Assembly (NCBI GenBank): GCA_014825775.1
Contig: MVAQ01000278.1
Coordinates: 1-24,627 of the forward strand
DNA from: Krasilnikovozyma curviuscula
Lineage: Eukaryota > Basidiomycota > Tremellomycetes > Cystofilobasidiales > Mrakiaceae
Length of the DNA stretch: 24,627 bases
Reading direction: 5' to 3'
Part shown: positions 1 to 7,050 of the stretch, piece after piece
Layout of the letters: each line of letters starts with the position of its first letter
Numbering within the stretch: the stretch's first letter is position 1
Position numbers and translations under genes: made by a program
Notes under the pieces: generated by a model
What the model was told of the DNA's origin: nothing
Databases searched by the model: none
What the model saw: the letters and a program-made list of their open reading frames with translations, nothing else

Positions 1-145
1 GTGTATTATAGTCTGACACTATTCTCTCCTGGGATTGTAATTTCATAGTTATGAAAGTTCAGCTGGGTCAGCCCTTTCCTCGCCCTCCCATTCATCTCGA
101 TCGCCCCCTCTTGTATGACTAATTTTGCCTCTCGACCACCAATAG

Positions 146-363
146 CCAAGTTGAAGGACGAACAACCAAATCTCGGAGATCATGGTGATTACTTCAGAAA
201 AGTCGCACAAATGTAAGTTGTGTTTCCTCATCACCCTTGTTTGCTCTGCCCCTCGGCATCGATTGCGTTGGCCATCTAATTTCGTGCTCATACATGCCTT
301 TTCCTCGTCTCGCTCAGGTGGTCGACCAGCCCTGAGAACCCCAAGAATCAAGCTAAAGAATAG
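146..363 (+). CDS. C-terminal exons of a small YABBY/HMG-box-like protein (5' end outside window)
   Basis: Two exons are visible, 146-212 and 318-363, joined across a GT-AG intron of 105 bases (donor gtaagt, acceptor cgctcag). The first exon is entered from an intron that extends past the left edge (branch-like gactaat, acceptor aatag at 141-145). The joined reading frame contains KLKDEQPNLGDHGDYFRKVA, followed by QMWSTSPENPKNQAKE and a TAG stop. The pattern K-L-K-x-E-x-P, then an F-K/R-x-V-A-x-x-W block and S-P-E-N-P-K-N, matches the C-terminal half of the short YABBY-like HMG-box proteins found in fungi, which are usually around 60-100 residues and thought to bind DNA. The N-terminal part of the domain lies upstream and cannot be seen. 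A 1-base shift of the splice boundary gives an unrelated 88-residue frame, which I rejected because only this frame is conserved-looking. The family call is from memory of the motif, so it is moderate in certainty. Confidence 0.6.
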
Positions 364-898
364 GGTTTGTCACACTCAACATCAACATCTAAGGCACTCG
401 ACGCGCCGTCGGTCAAGCCATTTCGTTTCCAATGGTCTTTACACGTGATGGGATGTTGTTGTTTCTTTTGTTTCCATGTCCTTCCCCCCCCTCCCTTTTC
501 TTTTTTTTCTCTGTGTTAGTAACAACTTTTCTACTATTTCCTGTGTACACCATCTTGCTCTCGAAATTGGGGTGTATTGTTTGTGTGTGGTTCAAAATAC
601 GAAGTTCTTTAATTTTGTGTCAAAACTTTGATTAGTACTGTGTTTTCCACAACGTAACTTCATCTATTACAGCCTCACATATGCTTGTTTCTGTGACAAG
701 TCATCAGTTATGCTTCAGCGCAAGAGTTGTTTAAACTTGCAGTTCAAAGCATCATGGTTGTACGCAAAGAAAAACAAGCACCGTGTATCATTATCAAGCA
801 CAATCACAACACTGACAACAATCTTTATTGTTTTACACGCTTCTCATCATCTGTATTTATTTCCTGCATCAGACTGGAAAGGTGATCTGTCGGGTCAC
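364..898. other. Convergent intergenic region
   Basis: This stretch lies between the stop codons of two genes facing each other and should hold both 3' untranslated regions. It has a pyrimidine-rich tract at about 480-516 (C7 followed by T-rich runs) and is AT-rich from 520 to 850. ORFs in it are short, lack family motifs and have no splice partners. I see no RNA gene or repeat. Confidence 0.6.
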
Positions 899-1885
899 TT
901 AAAGCTTCGACAATCGCTTCTCCGCATCTTTGTCCTCCTGCTGTGGCATCCTGACGGTTCGAGCTTCTTTACCCTCAATGAAAACTTGTCGATAGAGCTC
1001 CTCCTGTAGTCCATACCAGAGATAATAAGTTTGCCGATCAGCATCCATTTCCGGCCGGCGAAATGTATGGAAACTCAACAACAGGCCAACATACCTTCAT
1101 CAGGCCCCACACACCCGTCTTCGCCTTTCCTCCAACCTCTTTAGCTATTTCCATTGCTTTATCTAAAGGGTTGGAGGATAAGTGGTCGACGATGCCATGC
1201 TTCAACAGCTCGTCGGGCGTGAATCTTCTCCCCAGTGCGGTGTCACGCAGGATGAAAGGTGGTTGGGAGGGCAGCTTGGTCGCTAGGAGACACGCGAACA
1301 TTGGTGGCAAAGGAGCACCAAAGTCGATCTGGGTTTCCCGGCAGAAATTAGTCACAAGCTTTGATGAACCAAGAAAACCGAGCGACAAGGGACCGACTGA
1401 CTTCGTTCATACAAGCCCAGCCTCGACCGTCTGTCATGACTCTGAAGTCGCAAGCCAGTGCCAAGAGAAATCCAGCAGCGAACGAGTGGCCGTTCATGGC
1501 ACATATGGTTGGTATCGGAAAGGACAGGATGCGGAGGATGAACGGGTTGAAGATGTCTCCATGAAAGTTTGGGTTCTTGAGCGAATTCATGAAGTCGAGA
1601 CCTACCAGTTCCACTCTTTCAGTAAGAGAAACTCGTATGCCCATTGAAAGGAGAAGTCTCACCGTTCGAGAAGAACTTCTTCGTCTTTTCGTCCCCCGTT
1701 ATAATTAAGCTTCCTTGACCGCCTTCTTTTCCTCCGTTTTGCCTTATTCCTCTCCATTCCTTTTCAACATCGTCTAGAAGAACCATAAATTCTCCGATGA
1801 GTTCGGTGGAGAGACGATTGTCGGGCGGGGAGGTCAGGGTGATTGTCCAGATTGGTGGGGAAGAAGTGAGGGTGACGAGAGGCAT
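899..1885 (-). CDS. Peroxisomal enoyl-CoA isomerase/hydratase (crotonase superfamily, ECI-like)
   Basis: Exons on the minus strand are 1663-1885, 1402-1613, 1095-1328 and 899-1003, giving 257 residues. Introns are 49, 73 and 91 bases. Crotonase-fold landmarks are the oxyanion-hole segment AMNGHSFAAGFLLALACDFR (about residues 102-121) and the block WACMNEIDFGAPLPPMF (about 140-156), in which fungal and plant delta3,delta2-enoyl-CoA isomerases carry E-x-D-x-G and L-P-P. The protein ends in SKL, a canonical type 1 peroxisomal targeting signal, so it should act in beta-oxidation of unsaturated fatty acids inside peroxisomes. The start is the first in-frame ATG of the open frame (1883-1885). The frame stays open for 41 codons upstream but only from a TTG. 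Isomerase versus hydratase activity cannot be settled from motifs alone; length and the NEID-G block favour the isomerase. Confidence 0.85.
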
Positions 1886-2596
1886 GATACTGGAAAGGTG
1901 CTTGGTGAGTTGACGAGAGCACTGTGTTGGTCCTGTATGTATACGAGAGACAAGGTTGTCGAGAAGTCTATGGGTTGAGAGCAGAGAGGTAAAATGGGAC
2001 CGAAGCAATCGTCAGCTCAGAATTCCTCCTACCCACTTAATTTCTGTATGGCTAACTTACCCAGTGAGATATTTCGCCTTACTATAAGTTTCTTGAGTGA
2101 AGATAGGAACTTGGAAGTTCAATCGTTGCTGGACGATATCTGCAGCTTGATTTCTCCGGCAACCTCAAGAAAGCGGGGTGCGGTGGCGTGGGGTGGAGGG
2201 GTCAAGCACGAGAAGACAATTATAGGACAGAATACTAGCTCATGGAGTAAAGAGAGAAGCTCACACAGTCTTCGGAGGGGTAAACGAAAAATCTCAGGTT
2301 TCGCCCGACTTTCGAACCAATTGACATTGCTTTTGCGCTCTGCCCGCAATACTGTTCTCACGCTTTCTGTTGTGGAACATCTAGAGAGGCCACAGTTCAT
2401 TTAGAAAATAAAAACTGTGCAAGACCCTGTTGTGAATCTGCAGTGTCTTCCCGCTGACGGGCTGCTGCAACAGGTCCTCATCACCATAATTGACCTGTCT
2501 TGAGCGAGATCGTTGCAACGACTGAACCCCTTCATAAAACGTAATGAGTCCAGTATTCCCCAACGAATAGGAAGAAAGGACGTTCCAAACTCACCT
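1886..2596. other. Intergenic region: bZIP 3' UTR and isomerase promoter/5' leader
   Basis: This 711-base stretch separates the start of the isomerase gene from the stop of the bZIP gene, both on the minus strand. It should contain the isomerase promoter and 5' leader and the bZIP 3' UTR. A strong donor (gtaagt, minus strand, 2060-2055), a CTGAC branch-like site and an acceptor cccatag ending at 1968 outline a possible 93-base 5'-leader intron, 1968-2060. A perfect 10-base palindrome cgttgcaacg lies at 2511-2520. A possible small ORF on the plus strand is listed separately. Confidence 0.5.
2048..2404 (+). CDS. Possible small F-box-like ORF (weak)
   Basis: An ATG-initiated frame of 118 residues runs to a TAG at 2402-2404; an earlier in-frame ATG at 1994 would add 18 residues. 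Its start, MANLPSEIFRLTISFLSED, fits the opening of an F-box (L-P-x-E-I-x-x-x-I-x-x-F-L), the motif that docks SCF ubiquitin-ligase substrate receptors on Skp1. The rest is Ser/Arg-rich with no leucine-rich or other recognition repeats, and no downstream exons were found. The ORF sits antisense in the promoter of the isomerase gene and partly opposite a likely leader intron, so the resemblance may be chance. Confidence 0.18.
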   Translation: MANLPSEIFRLTISFLSEDRNLEVQSLLDDICSLISPATSRKRGAVAWGGGVKHEKTIIGQNTSSWSKERSSHSLRRGKRKISGFARLSNQLTLLLRSARNTVLTLSVVEHLERPQFI

Positions 2597-3634
2597 TCAC
2601 GCATCTTGTTTCTTAGCCTTCATCAACTCAGCCCGATAAGCAGAAATGATCCTGTCCCTCTCAGCTAATCGATCTTCTAAGGTGACAATGTAGTTCTTCC
2701 TCCTCTCTCTGAATCTTTCTCACCCAGAAGCAAAGTCAGTTTCTGCATTCTGGTTTGAACCAGACCAGAAGGATGGGACGCACCTGCGGGCACCGGCTCG
2801 ATTCCTTACTTGTTTCCTGTCATGAAGTGATAGAGCATTATACGCAGCCTTTCCAAGCCCCCAGTATGTGTCCTTGTCTATGTCCACCAAAAATAAAGAT
2901 CAGCGAAGATCCCAATTGGAACGGGGTTTGAAAACAGAGGTGGAGGAAATAACGTACCACTGAAATCCGGCGCGTTAGCTGTTAAATGATCTCCGTTTCG
3001 GTGCAGTTTCCCGCCTTTGTACAGATACACACTAGTCGTCAGCTTTGGGTCGTGGTGAGAGCGTAAAAGATAGGGCGCACCTGGAGTATATTGCCCGAAG
3101 TCCTCTGGTAACGGTGGGACGGTTGTTATATCCACATACCTCACAGATTCAACCTTACTCGTTGATACATTATGAGATGGAAAAGGATCGGCTGGAAGAT
3201 ATGGGAAGTTCTCCGGCTGATGATGATGCTGGCGAGTCTGCTGCTCGATTTCGGTTGCGAGTGACGTGAAGAAGTCATCTAGAGATAAAGGAATGTCTGA
3301 TGCTGTGTGGGAGGCGTTGAAAGAAGTGGCCGGCGAATTCGACGAAGAGCTGTCATATGGAGATGGTGCAAAGTTGTTGTTGTTCTGGTATGACGCTGGC
3401 ACACAGGAATCGTAATCGAATGGCGACAGCAATGACTGCTGGGACTGAGGTCTGCTTAAATCATGTTCTTTCTGGTTATCAGACTGAGGGAAAAGATGAT
3501 CATCTCGTGGTCAGTCAGCAGTGAGGGAAGGCGGGTTTGGTAGGCGACTGTGGACTAACCAACGACAAGGGCATCCAGTCAAAGAACAGCTCTTCAGATA
3601 ACTTGGTATCCGACAGATTTGAGTATGACGACAT
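2597..3634 (-). CDS. bZIP transcription factor
   Basis: Exons are 3560-3634, 2958-3483, 2784-2877 and 2597-2714, encoding 270 residues. The start is the ATG at 3634-3632, opening MSSYSNLSDTKLSEELFF. The first 110 residues are Asn/Ser/Pro/Gln-rich and probably a disordered regulatory region. The basic region near residues 220-238 reads DRKQVRNRAGARRFRERRK. It shows N226 and R234 in the invariant N-x7-R spacing, and is followed by a short zipper (I, L, I, L every seven residues in one register, L, R, Y, A in the other). The zipper runs almost to the end of the protein, so it is short and imperfect. NRAxxRxFRERRK resembles Yap1/Pap1-type fungal factors, but the usual A-Q is G-A. The 69-base intron between 2715 and 2783 splits the basic region within an Arg codon. 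The gene shares a 399-base promoter with a divergent old yellow enzyme. Family assignment is firm; ortholog identity is not. Confidence 0.88.
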
Positions 3635-4033
3635 GATAGGGTGGTGGACTGAGGGGCTGATCACGGCGATGTGGCGGGTGATTGTTGCCCTGCTGGTCGA
3701 ATTGAACTTGCCCTCTATTTATTTGTATGGCCGTGACCCCTCCATTGTGCGACCATCTCGACGCTCCACCAGGTTCGAAGTTGCCAGTCCCACTTCTGAG
3801 TCAGCAAACCCTTCCGATGGGAAAGGAGGCACGGACTGAGTGGGACGGAGCGCGAGGCAAAATCCTCGATGGAGGCGCTGACATTGCCCTGTACATGGTT
3901 TTTGCCGCAGACACGTCTCCACCAACTCGACATATAAAGTGGCTCTTTTTCGACAGCAAGATGGACAGGGTTCCTCATTCGAAAAACAACAGCCTTCATC
4001 AAGTCTTCTCTACTCTCTTGTCTTCCTGCCACA
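3635..4033. promoter_or_regulatory. Shared divergent promoter of bZIP factor and old yellow enzyme
   Basis: The 399 bases between the two start codons must carry both promoters. On the plus strand a TATA-like tataaa at 3933-3938 lies about 95 bases before the old yellow enzyme ATG, and the leader before that ATG is pyrimidine-rich (tcttctctactctcttgtct). A perfect AP-1 type element, tgagtca, at 3797-3803 is followed by gca, giving a Maf/ARE-like extended site. No ATG lies in the 80 bases before the bZIP start. Confidence 0.65.
3797..3803. promoter_or_regulatory. AP-1/Gcn4-type bZIP binding site TGAGTCA
   Basis: The heptamer tgagtca is the palindromic consensus bound by AP-1, Gcn4 and some Yap-class bZIP proteins. 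It lies about 163 bases from the bZIP start and 231 bases from the old yellow enzyme start, inside their shared promoter. The match is exact, but function is inferred only from motif and position. Confidence 0.45.
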
Positions 4034-5616
4034 ATGTCCTCTCTCCCAAACCTCTTTTCGCCACTGCAAATCGGTTCGATGCAGCTCAAGCACAGGGTCG
4101 TCCTTGCGCCAATGACTCGAACAAGGGCGTTGCCATTCCCGGATCTCAGTCCTGATGTTCCAATGACTACAGAGTACTACCAGCAACGAGCGAGCGACGG
4201 CGGGCTGTTGATCACAGAGGCTACTTACGTCGCAGAAGAAGCTGGTGAGCAGTTGTTTCCATCTTCCATTGGATACTGCTCAAACGTCAGCGGACTGATC
4301 TTTCTCTGAAATAGCCGGTTTCCCGACTACTCCTGGTGTCTACAGCCCCAAGCAGATCGCTGCCTGGAAGCAGATCACGGACGCCGTGCACGCCAAAGGC
4401 GGGTTCATCTTCGTCCAACTCTGGGCTTTAGGACGTGCCAACCGAGGTCCAGTAGTAAAAATTGTGTCGGCCTCAAACCTGCCCGATACCTCTGCTTCAA
4501 GCGGTGGTGCTGGCGGTGAAGATGCGGTCGCGTCCGCAGATCCTGAACCGCTCTCGGAGGACGACATCCATCGTTACATTGGTCATTGGGCACGGGCTGC
4601 AAAAAACGCTGTAGAATTAGCTGGGTTCGATGGTGTTGAGATTCATGGTGCTCGTGAGTATCGTTCTTGCTTGGTTGTCAAGCTGCGTCACGGAGATGAT
4701 TTTTTATCATCGCATCTGATCACTAAGAGCTGACCCGATCTTGGTTTTTTCTCACAGACGGCTATCTTATTGATCAATTCATCCAGTCCCTCTCCAATAA
4801 CCGCACTGACAATTGGGGTGGGTCCATCGCCAATCGCTCCCGCTTCGCGCTCTCCATCATCAAAGCCGTCTCCCTTGCCATTGGTGAAGAGCGCACTGCC
4901 ATTCGACTGTCCCCCTATTCGACATTCCAGGTGATGGACTCGTTCGATCAGAGGGAAAAGGATCATTTAGAGACCTTTGATTACTTGACCGAGGAATTGG
5001 TCAAAAGGCATTCCAATCTCGCGTACATTCATTTCGGTCGGTCTCTCAGGTTCTTCAAGCTAACCCTCCGATCATGTCTGACCATCGATCCCTCCTTTTA
5101 CAATTCAGTTGAACCTCGAGGCGATATAAACGGCCTCAAAGGGTTCTCTCTCGAATCGGCTGCCGTCTCAGAAGACCCAACAATCCAAGGGCTGGAGCGT
5201 TACCGCAACATTCTCGAGGGATCAAAGATTACGTTTGTTGCTTCCGGAGGGTATGATGGGGAGAAGGCGGATGAGACTGTCAAGGAACATGGAGGTGCCA
5301 TTGGATTCGCGAGGCAGTTTGTATCGAGTAAGTCCCTTGTTTTGGTTTTTGGTCGCAGTCGAGTTCAAGTCAAGGCAGCAACTGAAGCTTGGTTTATCTG
5401 TCTTTTCTTCCTTTTTTGTGTTATGATGGGTTCAGATCCTGATTTGCCGAGACGTCTGCAGACGGGGGCTCAGCTGGCAAGGTACGATCGCACGACATTC
5501 TATTCACAGGGTCCTGAAGGTAAGTTCTTCCCTTTTTGCCAACACAATGGAAAGTGACCAAAAGCTAATCTATTTTTTTGTATTCAGGATACACGTCGTA
5601 CCCAAGTTTGACGTAA
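4034..5616 (+). CDS. Old yellow enzyme family NADPH dehydrogenase (FMN-dependent ene-reductase)
   Basis: Exons are 4034-4244, 4315-4653, 4758-5036, 5109-5327, 5436-5519 and 5588-5616, encoding 386 residues, normal for the family. The N-terminus LFSPLQIGSMQLKHRVVLAP with MTRTRA is the FMN-binding opening of the TIM barrel; QLWALGRA follows near residues 102-109. The active site lies in GVEIHGAHGYLIDQF, where H181 and H184 would hold the substrate carbonyl and Y186 would donate the proton (His-x-x-His type; yeast OYE1 has His-x-x-Asn). NNRTDNWGGS and the ending YDRTTFYSQGPEGYTSYP are also typical. The enzyme reduces activated C=C bonds with NADPH, usually in response to reactive electrophiles or oxidative stress; its physiological substrate cannot be deduced. 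No signal peptide is seen, so it is probably cytosolic. An acidic, Gly/Ser-rich loop near residues 127-148 is longer than in bacterial relatives. Confidence 0.95.
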
Positions 5617-5776
5617 CAAGAGTAATCGCATCACATTATACCAAGCGCCAGCTTTTACCATTAGATTTCTATACTGCAACTCTCGAAGTAAACTTGTCTA
5701 ATATGATTCTCCATCGCACTTAATTGAGAGCCAAGAAGCCAGTTGTGACGTTTTCAGATTCCAGAGTTTTCGTCTC

Positions 5777-5812
5777 ATGCGACTGCGAGTCCCTTTCAGA
5801 GCAAACCTCTAA
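5777..5812 (+). promoter_or_regulatory. Short upstream ORF before the mitochondrial-type protein gene
   Basis: An ATG at 5777 opens an 11-codon frame (MRLRVPFRANL) ending in TAA at 5810-5812, 67 bases before the main ATG at 5880. If the transcript begins upstream, scanning ribosomes meet this ORF first. The transcription start is unknown, so it may not be transcribed. Confidence 0.25.
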
Positions 5813-5879
5813 CCATCGTCGTCTCTCTAAGTTTCTTCTTCTCAACTTAGAAAAACCGCTTGGATATCCTGAGGAACTC

Positions 5880-6885
5880 ATGAACTCCCTGTTCTCCAGC
5901 ACTCGACGAGCAGCCTCAACGACGACTCGAAAAATTCCCGTGCCTTCCTCTCGACCTTCACACCGCCAGTTCACCAGCTCTTCGTCCTGCAGAAAAGACA
6001 GGTTCGCACGCACCTCATGGAAGAAGACCTCATACCCAGGTGAGGAGAGCGAATGCATCGTCTTCTCGAGACCCAGGCCGTTGCATCCTTGGATCTTTTG
6101 GTCGCTGGCTTTTTGGAACCCTGTCATGGTGTGAGTTTCTTTCCTGTACCTCTGCTAGGTTGATCTTGTCGAGTCTGAAAGCGTATGAGTGCATGTTTGA
6201 TTCTGTAGACTGTCGATGATCGATGGGTTCTACCTTCCACCTGAAAAATCGGTTCTCATCCAGCTGGGCATTATACCACCGCCAGCTTCATCAACGAAAC
6301 GGTCAGTACCGATGTCAGTAACCATCAATAGCTTGCCATAGGCTCTAACATCATACCACCACTGTTCTTTCTTCTAGTCCCCTATCCACCTCCTCTGTCA
6401 GAACGATCGAACCCGACTCTTCATCTTACAAAAACAAAGTTATCAAGTTCACCGATTACGTCGCACCGTTCGGCCTGGCAGTGATCGCCTTCTCACCGTT
6501 TTTACTCATACGATCGATGAAGCTCACACCCGTCAAGATCCGCTTGCTTAGGCCGTCGAGGACCATCCATGCACAATCGCAGTTCGACTACACCTTCAGC
6601 TACCTGCCTGCTCAGTTCATAAAGGGGAGAATAATACACTCTGGGGACGGACAGGTGGAAGTTCATCCTTCTTATGTGAATCTTGCGTTCACGAGGGACG
6701 TCGAGGATGCGAAGGAAGTGAAGAAGAATACCTTGGTATTGAACATGCGCGAGCCGGACAGCAGGGAAGTCGCGTTGGCTGAGAGCTTGGGCCAGGAATT
6801 GGTGGTCGATAAAAACGTAATTGTGTCGATGTTTGATGAAGTCGCGACTGTTGGTCAACAAAAGGAGGAGAAGGCGAAGCCGTAG
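5880..6885 (+). CDS. Unrecognised protein, probably mitochondrial membrane
   Basis: Exons are 5880-6130, 6209-6301 and 6378-6885, encoding 283 residues. The first 48 residues are rich in Ser, Thr and Arg with almost no acidic residues (MNSLFSSTRRAASTTTRKIP), typical of a mitochondrial presequence. Two hydrophobic stretches follow: PWIFWSLAFWNPVMVLSMI near residues 70-88 and VAPFGLAVIAFSPFLLI near 143-159. The C-terminal 120 residues are soluble in character and contain FDYTFSYLPAQFIKGRI and a Lys/Glu-rich tail. I do not recognise a family; it may be a fungal inner-membrane protein with a soluble domain on one side. The start is chosen as the ATG that opens the presequence-like segment; the frame is open upstream only from a TTG. 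Its neighbours (old yellow enzyme upstream in tandem, ABC transporter convergent) do not suggest a role. Confidence 0.75.
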
Positions 6886-7050
6886 CGATTTATCACAGCG
6901 ATCCTTTCGCTTATGGGTGCTTGGCAAGGAAAAAGCATTGTATTACCATAGTAGGGGATCACTTTAAATGATATTTTGAAGAGAAAGCCCCGCTCTTTCT
7001 CAGGGCAAAATTATCAGGGCATCTCATCAAACGCTCGGAGTTTATTTCCT

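Noticed and set aside
1886..2008. A 41-codon in-frame, Arg/His/Ser-rich extension before the isomerase ATG that looks like a mitochondrial presequence.
   Set aside because: It has no ATG; it opens only from a TTG directly after a stop, and a likely 5'-leader intron (1968-2060) cuts through it. Non-AUG initiation cannot be supported from sequence.
2119..2563. Overlapping minus-strand ORFs after the bZIP stop, with a gtgagt donor just past the stop.
   Set aside because: They lack family motifs and sit where the bZIP 3' UTR should be. The bZIP model ends properly after its zipper, so they are treated as untranslated.
3045..3269. Plus-strand ORFs opposite the bZIP coding exon, and similar ORFs opposite the ABC, CCT6 and SPT8 exons.
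   Set aside because: They are antisense shadows of well-supported coding exons without recognisable domains.
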